Source: Gelidibacter salicanalis
GTDB lineage: Bacteria; Bacteroidota; Bacteroidia; Flavobacteriales; Flavobacteriaceae
NCBI RefSeq assembly: GCF_007997285.1
Contig: NZ_VORX01000001.1
Coordinates: 1 to 64,000 of the forward strand
Direction: 5' to 3'
DNA length: 64,000 bases
The notes under the pieces were generated by a model. It saw nothing but the letters and a program-made list of their open reading frames with translations. It was not told the origin of the DNA and did no database searches. Shown here piece after piece: positions 52,242 to 62,790 of this stretch (the first letter of the stretch is position 1; each line of letters starts with the position of its first letter). A program made the position numbers and the translations under genes.

Positions 52242-55200
52242 ATGAGTTTATCCACCTTAAGTATCAAACGTCCTGTTTTAGCCATTGTGATGAATTTGGC
52301 CATCATGCTCTTCGGGATTATTGGCTACACCTACCTTGGGGTAAGGGAATTTCCTTCTATTGATCCAGCGCAAATATCGGTGAGTACGAGTTATTCCGGG
52401 GCAAATGCCGACATCATCGAGTCGCAAATCACCGAGCCGCTAGAAAAATCGATCAATGGGATTGATGGTATTAGAAATATAACCTCTTCCAGTAATCAAG
52501 GTTCCAGCCGAATTAGCATCGAATTCAATCTCGATAAAAATCTTGAAGAAGCGGCGAATGATGTGCGCGATAAAGTCTCTCAGGCGGTAAGAAGTCTGCC
52601 GCAGGATATTGATGCCCCTCCAGTAGTGTCAAAAGCTGATGCTGATTCTCGGGCAATTATTTCTATGACGGTACAGAGTGACAATAAAAACATTTTAGAA
52701 CTTACTGACTATGCAGATAATGTACTTGCTCAACGCCTGCAAACCATTCCTGGTGTAAGTAGTGTGCAAATTTGGGGGCAACGCCGTTACGCCATGCGCA
52801 TGTGGATTGATCCCATCAAGTTAGCGTCTTATGGCGTGACCGTAGCGGAAGTGAGACAAGCCCTTTTGTCTCAAAACGTCGAGTTGCCTTCTGGTAAACT
52901 TACCGGAGCCAATACAGAGTTGACCGTAAAAACTATAGGTAACCTCACCACTGAGGAAGAATTTAATGACATTATTATTTCCTCAGAAGGCGGAAAAGTA
53001 GTTCGTTTTAGTGATGTCGGAAATGCTACCTTGGAAGCGGAAAATATGGAAACCAAATTGAGCGATTCGGGTCAACCTATGGTGGCACTTGCCATTGTAC
53101 CGCAGCCTGGCGCCAATTATATTTCTATTGCGGATGGCTTTTACGCCGAATTTGAACGCCTGAAAGAAGACTTGCCCGAAGATTTTAAATTAAATGTGGT
53201 CATTGACGATACCATTTTTGTAAAACGCTCTATTATTGAAGTGGTAGAAACGCTGGCCATTACTATCATCTTGGTGATTTTGGTCATCTATTTCTTTTTT
53301 AGAAACTGGTCCATGGCCTTGCGTCCCCTTATTGATATTCCTGTGTCCTTAATTGCCACGTTTTTTATCATGTGGATGTTCGGGTTTTCCATAAATGTGT
53401 TAACCTTGTTGGCTATCGTATTAGCAACTGGTTTGGTGGTGGATGATGGAATTGTGGTTACTGAAAATATTTATAAAAAGGTTGAAGAAGGCATGTCGCC
53501 CATTGAAGCCGCCATTAAAGGGTCCAACGAAATTTTCTTTGCGGTCATCTCCATTTCTGTAACCTTGGCCGCGGTATTCTTGCCTGTTATTTTCTTGGAA
53601 GGTTTTGTTGGTCGACTTTTTAGGGAGTTTGGTGTAGTCATTGGTGCGGCTGTATTGATTTCAGCTTTTGTGTCCTTATCGTTAACCCCGATGTTGAATG
53701 CTTATCTCATCAAACCAGGAAAGCAGAAACGCTCTAAATTTTACAACTTTACAGAGCGTTATTTTGTAAAAATGAACACGTCCTACGCCAGCGGTCTGAA
53801 GACTTTTATGCAGAAAAAATGGTGGAGTTTCCCCATTCTAATCATTTGTTTTATCATGATTGGATTGTTTTACACCTTGCTGCAAAAAGAAACAGCACCC
53901 TATGATGACAGAAGCTATTTGCGGGTCAGTGTGACGGCGCCTGAAGGTGCGTCTTACGATTATATGGATCGGTTTATGAATGAAATGACGGACTTGATCA
54001 ACGATTCCATACCGGAAAAGAAGGTGAGTTTAATTATTACCTCGCCAGGTTTTGGATCGTCCTCGGTTAACAGTGGTCGCGCCATCATTTCATTGGTAGA
54101 CCCTAGTGAACGTGATCGTTCTCAGAAAGAAATCGCCGAAGATTTAACGCGATGGACCAAAACTTTCGAAAATGCGCGCTCAAGTGTGTCTGAAACGCCA
54201 ACTATCGCCGTGAATAGAAGAGGCGGCATGCCCATACAATACATCATTCAAGCCCCAAATTTTGAAAAATTAAAGGAAAAGATTCCAGAGTTTATGAATT
54301 TGGCGGAAAGTAATTCTGTATTTGCAAATACGGATGTCGATTTGAAATTCAATAAGCCCGAAATTTATGTGACGATTGATCGTGATAAAGCTAAAAGTTT
54401 AGGCGTCTCCGTTTTAGATGTCGCCCAAACCCTGCAATTATCCTTAAGTGGCCAACGTTTTGGCTATTTTATGATGAATGGCAAACAATACCAAGTGATT
54501 GGTCAGTTTGATAAAAAAGATCGAAATGCTCCTATGGATTTGAAATCGATGTACGTCAAAAATAATAAGGGAGAACTTATTCAGATGGACAATTTAGTAA
54601 CTACGGAAGAACAGAGTAGTCCGCCGCAATTGTACCACAACAACCGATATATGTCTGCAACCGTATCCGCAAGTTTAGCGCCAGGCATGAGCATCAATGA
54701 TGGGATTGAAGCCATGGAAGACATTAAAGCACAAATTTTAGACGATTCGTTTACCACTGATTTGGGTGGAGAGTCGCGAGATTTTGTAGAAAGTAGTTCC
54801 AATACCTTATTTGCTTTTGGACTGGCCTTATTGCTCATCTATCTGATTTTAGCGGCACAGTTTGAAAGTTTTATCGATCCTTTTGTAATTATATTAACCG
54901 TACCAATGGCGGTAGCGGGAGCCTTATTTTCACTGTGGTTGTTTGGACAAACTTGGAACATTTTTAGCCAAATTGGGACCATCATGTTGATTGGTCTGGT
55001 TACCAAAAACGGGATCTTAATTGTGGAATTTGCCAATCAGCTCCGGGATGAAGGCATGGACAAATTTGAAGCGATTATGAAAGCATCAGAATCGCGATTA
55101 CGCCCCATTTTAATGACTAGTTTAACCATCGCTTTGGGTGCGATGCCAATTGCCTTGTCTATCGGGGCGGCCTCTACCAGCAGGATTGGGATGGGGGTTG

Positions 55201-55331
55201 TAATTATTGGAGGCACTATGTTTTCGCTTGTCTTAACGCTCTTCGTTATTCCAGCAATCTATATGATGTGGTCACGAGAGAAAAAGCACCATCCAGAATT
55301 TGATAAAATTGACAGTTATGAAACCGAATAA
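52242..55331 (+). CDS. RND efflux pump, inner-membrane transporter
   Basis: 1029 residues, the size of AcrB/MexB-type HAE1 pumps. Twelve membrane helices and two large periplasmic loops. Visible are the first helix SIKRPVLAIVMNLAIMLFGI, the porter region YSGANADIIESQITEPLEKS, the proton-relay pair of Asp in ATGLVVDDGIVVTENIYKK (helix 4), and the late KNGILIVEFANQLRDEG. This is a proton-driven exporter. Its end overlaps the channel gene by 14 bp. It probably belongs to the multidrug rather than the metal branch, because the DD pair and the absence of metal-type motifs fit HAE1. Confidence 0.95.
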   Translation: MSLSTLSIKRPVLAIVMNLAIMLFGIIGYTYLGVREFPSIDPAQISVSTSYSGANADIIESQITEPLEKSINGIDGIRNITSSSNQGSSRISIEFNLDKNLEEAANDVRDKVSQAVRSLPQDIDAPPVVSKADADSRAIISMTVQSDNKNILELTDYADNVLAQRLQTIPGVSSVQIWGQRRYAMRMWIDPIKLASYGVTVAEVRQALLSQNVELPSGKLTGANTELTVKTIGNLTTEEEFNDIIISSEGGKVVRFSDVGNATLEAENMETKLSDSGQPMVALAIVPQPGANYISIADGFYAEFERLKEDLPEDFKLNVVIDDTIFVKRSIIEVVETLAITIILVILVIYFFFRNWSMALRPLIDIPVSLIATFFIMWMFGFSINVLTLLAIVLATGLVVDDGIVVTENIYKKVEEGMSPIEAAIKGSNEIFFAVISISVTLAAVFLPVIFLEGFVGRLFREFGVVIGAAVLISAFVSLSLTPMLNAYLIKPGKQKRSKFYNFTERYFVKMNTSYASGLKTFMQKKWWSFPILIICFIMIGLFYTLLQKETAPYDDRSYLRVSVTAPEGASYDYMDRFMNEMTDLINDSIPEKKVSLIITSPGFGSSSVNSGRAIISLVDPSERDRSQKEIAEDLTRWTKTFENARSSVSETPTIAVNRRGGMPIQYIIQAPNFEKLKEKIPEFMNLAESNSVFANTDVDLKFNKPEIYVTIDRDKAKSLGVSVLDVAQTLQLSLSGQRFGYFMMNGKQYQVIGQFDKKDRNAPMDLKSMYVKNNKGELIQMDNLVTTEEQSSPPQLYHNNRYMSATVSASLAPGMSINDGIEAMEDIKAQILDDSFTTDLGGESRDFVESSSNTLFAFGLALLLIYLILAAQFESFIDPFVIILTVPMAVAGALFSLWLFGQTWNIFSQIGTIMLIGLVTKNGILIVEFANQLRDEGMDKFEAIMKASESRLRPILMTSLTIALGAMPIALSIGAASTSRIGMGVVIIGGTMFSLVLTLFVIPAIYMMWSREKKHHPEFDKIDSYETE

Positions 55332-56637
55332 ACTATGGTCATTAGCTCTTAGCATAGGGTTGGGGATTTTGTCCTTGCCTTCCTCTGCCCAAGAAGTGTT
55401 GACGCTTGAACAAGCGGTAGAAATTGCGTTGGTCAACAATTATGACATTCAATTGGCAAAAAATGAGTTGGATGTCGATTCTTTAGGAGTTAGTCCAGGT
55501 TTTGCCGGAATGTTGCCAAGGGTTTTTGCTCAGGCCAGCACCAATAACAGCACTCAAAATATTTCCCAAACCCGTTCTGATGGCAACATTATCGAGTTGG
55601 ACAATGCCAAAAATAATAATCTTAGTTATGGTGTTGGTTTAGACTGGACCATATTTGACGGTTTTGGAATGTTTGCTCGGTATGACCAATTAAAGGAATT
55701 AGAAAAACTGGGGAAAGCACAATTACAGTCTACCGTGCTCAATCGGGTGAGTGATGTCATGATAACTTATTATGATTTGGTGCACCAGCAGCAGCAATTA
55801 ACGGCTTTAGATAGTACTATGGTTATTTCGCAACAGCGGGTTGAATTGGCCGATAACCGTTTTACAATTGGTAAATCGTCTAAATTGGAAGTCCTCAATG
55901 CCCAAGTGGATCTCAATACAGATAGGACCCTTCAAGTGAGGCAACTTGAAAGGTATGAGCATACAAAAATCCGATTAAATGAAATTTTGGGACGTAATCC
56001 CGAAATTGATTTTAAGGTAAGGGATGAGGTAATCATAGCTACAGATTTACAATTGGCCGAACTAGAACAACTAGCGACCATTCAAAATCCGGAACTGCAG
56101 GCACAATTGATCAATAAACGGATTTCTGAATTAGAATTGAAGCAGATCAAAGGCAATCGGTATCCGAGAATTTCGGCGAACACAGGCTATAATTTTAGTG
56201 ATTCGGAATCGAGTTTAAGGTTTACTACTAAAAACAATGCACAAGGTTGGAATTACGGTTTTGCGGCGAGTATCGATATTTTTAACGGCTCTAATCAAAA
56301 CCGCAATGAAAAAATTGCCAAACTTCAAATTGAGAATTCTGAAATTCTCATCAAACAGCAAACGCAAACCATAACCACGCAATTACATACGGCTTATCAA
56401 ACCTATCTCACCAACTTAGGTTTGATTGATTTGGAGACCAGTAATGAAGATATTGCCAAAGAAAATCTCGACATTACCCTAGCAAAATATAAAATTGGAA
56501 CCATTCCTACTATCGAATTTAGGACGGCGCAACTCAATTATATCAACGCGAGTTTACGCTTGAGTAACGCCATCTATCAAGCAAAACTCTCAGAAATTAC
56601 ATTGAGAGAGTTAGCAGGCAGTTTGACCTTACAGTAA
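55318..56637 (+). CDS. TolC-family outer membrane channel
   Basis: 439 residues. Signal peptide (LWSLALSIGLGILSLPSSAQ) and two similar halves of long helices: LEQAVEIALVNNYDIQLAKN, RVELADNRFTIGKSSKLEVL in the first, NEDIAKENLDITLAKYKIGT and FRTAQLNYINASLRLSNAIY in the second. This is the trimeric TolC/OprM channel partner of the RND pump. I use the ATG at 55318, inside the end of the pump gene (14-bp overlap). An in-frame start at 55300 would put charged residues before the signal. Confidence 0.93.
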   Translation: MKPNKLWSLALSIGLGILSLPSSAQEVLTLEQAVEIALVNNYDIQLAKNELDVDSLGVSPGFAGMLPRVFAQASTNNSTQNISQTRSDGNIIELDNAKNNNLSYGVGLDWTIFDGFGMFARYDQLKELEKLGKAQLQSTVLNRVSDVMITYYDLVHQQQQLTALDSTMVISQQRVELADNRFTIGKSSKLEVLNAQVDLNTDRTLQVRQLERYEHTKIRLNEILGRNPEIDFKVRDEVIIATDLQLAELEQLATIQNPELQAQLINKRISELELKQIKGNRYPRISANTGYNFSDSESSLRFTTKNNAQGWNYGFAASIDIFNGSNQNRNEKIAKLQIENSEILIKQQTQTITTQLHTAYQTYLTNLGLIDLETSNEDIAKENLDITLAKYKIGTIPTIEFRTAQLNYINASLRLSNAIYQAKLSEITLRELAGSLTLQ

Positions 56638-56895
56638 TCCTATAATGCGCTTAATTTACGATGGATGTTGGGCTGTTAATTTCTTATTAAAAATCTGGGA
56701 GAACTCCTTAACGGGATGGTCTTCCCACTTCTTTTAAGTACCTTTGCAGCTTGATTTTTATATTAAAATGTTATGTTTTAAGATTCTGAAATAAGGGATT
56801 AGGCTAGGTTTAACGTCTTATGTGTATATGACACTCAAAATGCTTTAATTTTTATGTATTTTAAATATTGACAATCCCCAAGAAACCGCACTGCA

Positions 56896-58917
56896 ATGAA
56901 AAATAGCTTTCTTTATTTTTTCTTTTTAACCTTCATCTTTTCTTCCGCGCAAGCACAAGTGTTGGAACCCGTAAAGTGGTCGACCTCCGTTGAAAAAATT
57001 TCTGATACGGAATATGATCTTATCTCTACCGCTAAAATTGACCGTGGTTGGCATTTATATTCGCAAAGTGTTCCTGAAAATGGCCCGATAGCAACGTCAT
57101 TTACGTATGATGTTGCTAAGGACGCTGAACTTGTTGGAAACACCACTGAAGAAGAAGGACGCACGGTAGATGATCCTATTTTCAATATGCGTATTAAGTA
57201 TTTTGATGACGCCGCAGAGTTCAGGCAACGCATTAAAGTGCTTAATAATGAACTTTCCATCGTAAAAGGTGAAGTTGAATTTATGGTGTGTGATGATATG
57301 CGTTGTTTGCCACCGTCTTACATCGACCTGAACTTCGATCTATCAAAAGCTAAAGAAAGTTCAGAGGTAGATGAAAATGCTGCCTTAAGTGGTGGGATGA
57401 TTGATTTTCAAAACCCGGTAAAGACAGATGCGGATAAAGACATCATCGTCACAGAAAAACAAGAAAAAGCGTCAGATAATACCGGTCTTTGGACCATATT
57501 TATTTTGGGTATTGGTGCCGGATTTATCGCCTTGTTTACGCCTTGCGTCTTTCCACTCATTCCAATGACTGTAAGTTTCTTTACCAAACAGAGTAAAAAT
57601 AAAGCGCAAGGAGTCAAAAACGCTATTGTTTACGGATTGTGTATTATTGTTATTTATGTGATTCTGGGCACTGGGGTGGTTGCTATTTTTGGAGCGAGTG
57701 CCATTAACGAGTTCTCTACAAGTGTTACTTTTAACCTGTTGTTTTTTGTGATTCTCGTCATATTTGCCGTATCCTTTTTAGGCGCTTTTGAAATCATGTT
57801 ACCACAATCATGGGCTAATAAAATTGACAGTAAAGCCGATAGAGGAGGGTATACCGGAATTTTCTTTATGGCCTTGGCACTAGCCATTGTATCTTTTTCT
57901 TGTACCGGTCCTTTTGTAGGAAATATCATTGTGCTTTCAGCCACTAAAGGTGGTCTGGCGCCTATGATTGGTATGTTAGGATTTTCATTAGCTCTAGCCC
58001 TTCCTTTTGCCTTATTTGCTGCCTTCCCAGGATGGCTGAACTCTCTTCCAAAATCTGGAGGATGGTTGAATACGGTAAAAGTAGTATTAGGATTCTTGGA
58101 ATTGGCATTTGCCTTCAAGTTCCTCTCGCAAGCCGATCTTGTGTTACAATTGCATTTCTTAGAGCGTGAAGTGTTTATCGCCATTTGGATTGCCATTTTT
58201 GGAGCCTTGGCGTTTTATTTATTCGGAAAAATCAAGTTGCCACACGATTCACCATTAACCCATATATCTGTCGGTCGTTTAAGTCTCGGTTTGCTCGTGT
58301 TAAGTTTCACCATTTATATGATTCCAGGGCTTTGGGGCGCACCTTTAAACTTAATTAGCGCCTTCCCACCACCATTGGATTATGCAGAATCGCCTTATGG
58401 GGTTGGGAATTCTAAAACAGGTGGCGGAGCAGTTTTAGGTGAGGCCCAAGAATTGCCTGATGGCGGGCATCTTTTAGCGCCACACCAAATTTTGGCTTTT
58501 AATGATTATGACAAGGGTTTGGCTTATGCTAAAGAAGTGGGCAAACCAATTATGTTGGATTTTACCGGTTGGGCCTGTGTAAATTGTAGAAAGATGGAGC
58601 AAAACGTATGGCCGGATGATCAGGTGTTGAACATGCTTAAGAATGAAGTGGTATTGATTTCTTTATACGTGGATGATAAGCGGAGATTGGAAGGAGATGA
58701 AGTCATCGAATCCAAATTAAGACCAGGTAAGAAACTGAAGTATATCGGACAAAAATGGAGTGAATTTCAAACCATACGTTATAAAACCAATACGCAGCCT
58801 TTTTATGTGTTGATAGGTCATGATGAGGAGAATCTTAATGATCCTGTAGGATATACGCCAAATACAGAAGAGTATCTAGGATGGATGAAAGATGGAGTAG
58901 GTGCTTTTAAAGAATAA
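56896..58917 (+). CDS. dsbD: DsbD-type thiol:disulfide interchange protein
   Basis: 673 residues. Signal peptide ([14 protein letters not shown]), periplasmic N-terminal domain with a Cys pair ([13 protein letters not shown]), a central CcdA-like membrane part of about eight helices ([18 protein letters not shown] and [10 protein letters not shown] carry the two membrane cysteines), and a C-terminal thioredoxin-like domain with [12 protein letters not shown] (CVNC at about 561-564). It carries electrons from cytoplasmic thioredoxin to periplasmic proteins, serving cytochrome c assembly and disulfide repair. It is a single gene, with 258 bp of unremarkable DNA upstream and a terminator after it. 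Confidence 0.95.
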   Translation: MKNSFLYFFFLTFIFSSAQAQVLEPVKWSTSVEKISDTEYDLISTAKIDRGWHLYSQSVPENGPIATSFTYDVAKDAELVGNTTEEEGRTVDDPIFNMRIKYFDDAAEFRQRIKVLNNELSIVKGEVEFMVCDDMRCLPPSYIDLNFDLSKAKESSEVDENAALSGGMIDFQNPVKTDADKDIIVTEKQEKASDNTGLWTIFILGIGAGFIALFTPCVFPLIPMTVSFFTKQSKNKAQGVKNAIVYGLCIIVIYVILGTGVVAIFGASAINEFSTSVTFNLLFFVILVIFAVSFLGAFEIMLPQSWANKIDSKADRGGYTGIFFMALALAIVSFSCTGPFVGNIIVLSATKGGLAPMIGMLGFSLALALPFALFAAFPGWLNSLPKSGGWLNTVKVVLGFLELAFAFKFLSQADLVLQLHFLEREVFIAIWIAIFGALAFYLFGKIKLPHDSPLTHISVGRLSLGLLVLSFTIYMIPGLWGAPLNLISAFPPPLDYAESPYGVGNSKTGGGAVLGEAQELPDGGHLLAPHQILAFNDYDKGLAYAKEVGKPIMLDFTGWACVNCRKMEQNVWPDDQVLNMLKNEVVLISLYVDDKRRLEGDEVIESKLRPGKKLKYIGQKWSEFQTIRYKTNTQPFYVLIGHDEENLNDPVGYTPNTEEYLGWMKDGVGAFKE

Positions 58918-58940
58918 GCGCTATAGAATACCGTTTAATA

Positions 58941-58975
58941 AAACCACTTCAAGGGACTGAAGTGGTTTTTTTGTG
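58941..58975 (+). terminator. Terminator after dsbD, likely bidirectional
   Basis: AAACCACTTCA / TGAAGTGGTTT with a 6-nt loop and T-runs on the plus side and A-run (T on the minus strand) on the other. It can end both dsbD and the convergent FUSC gene. Confidence 0.85.
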
Positions 58976-58990
58976 TTTTAAAAATTTGAG

Positions 58991-61231
58991 TTATAAGACT
59001 TCGTGGAATTTTCTAGTTGCTTTTTCTAGATTTTCAGAAAGTGTTTTTAACCATACCAACTGGTTGGCAATTAAATAGGCTTCCTGAAGATTATGCAGCG
59101 TTTCAATATCCAAATCTGTATCACCCTTCAGGATATTGGCATCTCTTGTTTTGGACAAGCTGTGGTAGGATTGCAAAAGCTTCTCTTGTGCTTTTTCAAT
59201 ATCAATACTTGTAGTTTCACAGTCAATTGGCGTGTCATTTAAAATAGAGCAAGAGGACTGTAAGGTGTTGGCAATTCTTAAAATAAGCGCATCAAATTCT
59301 TTGGAAGCCGGCGTGGTTTGGTGGTTGATTATAAAGCTCCCAATGGAAGCAATGGCAGAAACCATAGTCTGATTTAAGGTGACCATGCCGTAAATAAGCT
59401 GGAATTCCTTTTGTTTAGATTTTGGATCTTGGGTAAGGCGTTGAAAGGCTGCATTAAGATTGCTAATCGCTAAAAAAGCTTCTTTGCGGGCTACTTTATA
59501 AGCAAGTTCGTTTTCCGTTTTATCGTGATACAGTTCCTGTGTCGCCAACAGGTAGTTCTTGTTTTTATTTATGGCATCAACAAGTACATTCTTTAAATTG
59601 AGCGCTTCCCAACTTGGCCATAACAAATAATTGGCCACCACAGCAATACTTGCCCCAAGCACAGTGTCAATAACGCGGTACTGAATGACTTGAAAGGCAT
59701 CAGGATTGATCAAGGAGTAGACAAACACAATATTAATGGTCACAAAAGCGGCTGACGACTTATAATTCTGCTGCACCAAAGAAAAAGCTAAGGTGAGTGA
59801 TATAATGGCTAAAATAGCATACACAATTACGTTTTGAGTAAGCAACACAATCCCCACAGCAATTGCCGCCCCAATCAGAGTGCCGATAATACGATCTTTA
59901 GAGCGCTCCTTTGTCAATCCGTAATTGGGACGCATAATGACGACGATGGTCAGGAGAATCCAATAGGTATTGCGAATATCTAAGAGTGTACCCAAGATAA
60001 ATGCGAACACCATGGCAACGGTAAACCGAAGTGCATGCCTGAACAAGGTAGAATTTAAACTGAAATTTTGAATGATCACATTCAGTCGGTATTCTTGCAA
60101 AGTTAAAAACTGACTGGTATCCTGACGCTTTAGGGATACTGTGGAGGCGTCTTTAACATTGGCCATGACGCGACGGATGGACCTAATTTCTTGCGCAATA
60201 TGTTCTTGATAATCGTATAGATTCCGAAGGACTAAAGCGCCTTCACGAGCTTGAGGTAACTGAACATCATCAATATATTGTCTGATATTGTCCTTCGCCT
60301 TAGACAATGAATTCAACAGTATGTCTTTGTCAGATACTTTATCATTTTTGATTAGTAAATCTGATAAGATCATTAACTGCTTCCCCATTACTTTATTAAG
60401 GGTTTTCGATGCTCGTAAATACTTTCGATCCTTAAACAAGCGATCCATTTCCTTATAATCTAGATGTTTGGCTTCAATCAGCTCAAAAATATTCACCGAT
60501 GAAATAAATATTAGCATGTGCTTTTCATCATAATGCGAACGGCCTGAACGTTTCCGCTCTAACAGCAATAACTCTCTTAACGTTTCATGTTTTTCGTTAA
60601 TTTGACTTTGCAGCACAAAAGCTTCCTGCATCAATTGCTGACGTTTTGTTTTCTTGGTCAACAAGCGCGCCCTTAGTTGGAGATACTCGCCAATAAGGGT
60701 GAGTGTTTCAGAAAGAAATTGGATCTCATCTTTTTTAGGGGCCAACGTTCTAAACACAAAAGATACTAACAGATACCAGAGTCCGCCACAACCCATCAGG
60801 AGCACATGAGAAAAAATTTCTGACACGGTTTCTTTTTGCACTGCAAAGGCCAACACCATAGCCAACAAACCGGAAAGCGAGACTAGCGATGCTCTAAATC
60901 CATAAACGGAAATTAACGATACGAAGAATGAAATGGCCGCTATAACGATGACTAAAAGCGGGAGGAAGGGCTTGCAAAAAAGAATGATGGTAAAAATAAG
61001 CATCGTCAAAACCGTACTGATTAAAATGGCATTGACTTTTCTCTTTAAACTTCCGGGGATATCGCCTGGCGCATTCAAAAATGCACCCATTACAATGGGC
61101 AGCGCGTAATCAAAATTTCCTAGAAAACTGAAGAGTACCAAAGGTGTCACCACAGCGAAAGTTAATCGGACTCCTCTATAAAAATGTGAGCTTTTTAAAA
61201 ATATTTCTATGGATTTAAGATGTGCTTTCAA
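58991..61231 (-). CDS. FUSC-family inner membrane protein (YccS/YhfK type)
   Basis: 746 residues. Two blocks of about five to six membrane helices (20-160 and 400-535) are separated and followed by soluble helical domains, the plan of YccS / aromatic-acid-exporter-like FUSC proteins. Recognisable pieces are LPIVMGAFLNAPGDIPGSLK in the first block and YWILLTIVVIMRPNYGLTKE with RSKDRIIGTLIGAAIAVGIV in the second, the FUSC signature. Such proteins are thought to export aromatic acids or other small anions; in most bacteria the role is unproven. It is convergent with dsbD. Confidence 0.88.
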   Translation of the reverse strand: MKAHLKSIEIFLKSSHFYRGVRLTFAVVTPLVLFSFLGNFDYALPIVMGAFLNAPGDIPGSLKRKVNAILISTVLTMLIFTIILFCKPFLPLLVIVIAAISFFVSLISVYGFRASLVSLSGLLAMVLAFAVQKETVSEIFSHVLLMGCGGLWYLLVSFVFRTLAPKKDEIQFLSETLTLIGEYLQLRARLLTKKTKRQQLMQEAFVLQSQINEKHETLRELLLLERKRSGRSHYDEKHMLIFISSVNIFELIEAKHLDYKEMDRLFKDRKYLRASKTLNKVMGKQLMILSDLLIKNDKVSDKDILLNSLSKAKDNIRQYIDDVQLPQAREGALVLRNLYDYQEHIAQEIRSIRRVMANVKDASTVSLKRQDTSQFLTLQEYRLNVIIQNFSLNSTLFRHALRFTVAMVFAFILGTLLDIRNTYWILLTIVVIMRPNYGLTKERSKDRIIGTLIGAAIAVGIVLLTQNVIVYAILAIISLTLAFSLVQQNYKSSAAFVTINIVFVYSLINPDAFQVIQYRVIDTVLGASIAVVANYLLWPSWEALNLKNVLVDAINKNKNYLLATQELYHDKTENELAYKVARKEAFLAISNLNAAFQRLTQDPKSKQKEFQLIYGMVTLNQTMVSAIASIGSFIINHQTTPASKEFDALILRIANTLQSSCSILNDTPIDCETTSIDIEKAQEKLLQSYHSLSKTRDANILKGDTDLDIETLHNLQEAYLIANQLVWLKTLSENLEKATRKFHEVL

Positions 61232-61327
61232 AGTTGGTTTTTAATCCTACAAAGGTATGTTAATTGCGGCGCTCAATGATGAACTGAGATTATTTTAATG
61301 TTACGGAAGTTGAGATGAATTGATTTT

Positions 61328-61361
61328 AAAAACCACTTCTGGTGTGGAAGTGGTTGTTTTA
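61328..61361 (-). terminator. Terminator of the small secreted protein gene
   Basis: Read on the minus strand, AACCACTTCC / GAAGTGGTT(TTT) with a short loop lies 31 bp after the stop at 61392. The stem repeats the ACCACTTC core of the hairpin at 58941. Confidence 0.7.
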
Positions 61362-61391
61362 AATTATATATTTAATAGGTGTTTTTAAAAA

Positions 61392-61958
61392 TTAATCTTC
61401 TGTACCCCAAGGTGCGCTTGGTGTGGCTACTTCCTTGGTCAAATCAAATTTTACCGAAAACAATCGGTCACTTCCTATGCGACGTAAATTGTAGGTAAAA
61501 GAGGTGTCGTCTACAGTAATCCACCATACATTATTTGCAGCATGGGCTAACAAATCTGCAGTAAATTGATCCGCAGGAAAAAATTGAATATCCGATCTTC
61601 CTGTATTTGGGCTCAGACCTCCGTATTGCGTCACGTCATCATCTGAACCGTCTGGTTTTCTATGATCATGTTTTAATACTATTAAATTATTATCACCCTT
61701 AGTCAGCACCCAAGTTCTGGATTTATCATCACCAACAAAAAATGGAATTCTAATTTCATTGGTATCGCAAGATCGGACATGCATAACTAGCTTTTCTCCG
61801 GTAAAGCCGTCGCCTTCCTTGCCTCCGGCAATGATTTCGCCTTCATAAGATTTGCCACAATGGTTTTTAAGGGTTTCCCAAAATTGAACGGATCCAGGGG
61901 TCTCCTGCGCTAACATCTGTAACGGCAAGACCAATAAAATAAATAAGATTTTTTTCAT
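61392..61958 (-). CDS. Secreted protein of unknown function
   Basis: 188 residues from the ATG at 61958, which gives a clean signal peptide (MKKILFILLVLPLQMLAQ). The mature protein is likely beta-rich, with FWETLKNHCGKSYEGEIIAG near the start, a second Cys in MHVRSCDTNEI that may pair with the first, LIVLKHDHRKPDGSDDDVTQ in the middle and a conserved-looking FFPADQFTADLLAHAANNVW. I recognise this as a protein type seen in Flavobacteriia but know of no function. It is a single gene between the RAYT gene and the FUSC gene, with its own terminator. Confidence 0.75.
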   Translation of the reverse strand: MKKILFILLVLPLQMLAQETPGSVQFWETLKNHCGKSYEGEIIAGGKEGDGFTGEKLVMHVRSCDTNEIRIPFFVGDDKSRTWVLTKGDNNLIVLKHDHRKPDGSDDDVTQYGGLSPNTGRSDIQFFPADQFTADLLAHAANNVWWITVDDTSFTYNLRRIGSDRLFSVKFDLTKEVATPSAPWGTED

Positions 61959-61975
61959 AGTTCCAAGATATGTAA

Positions 61976-62710
<735 letters not shown>

Positions 62711-62790
62711 CAGAATGCAAATTAAATGACATCAATGATCTAAAAAAATTGAATTAGGACGTATTTAACCTATCAGCGTGTTCTAATATA

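Noticed and set aside
57654-58196. 180-codon antisense frame opposite dsbD
   Set aside because: It mirrors the membrane segments of dsbD and has an implausible composition; treated as a shadow.
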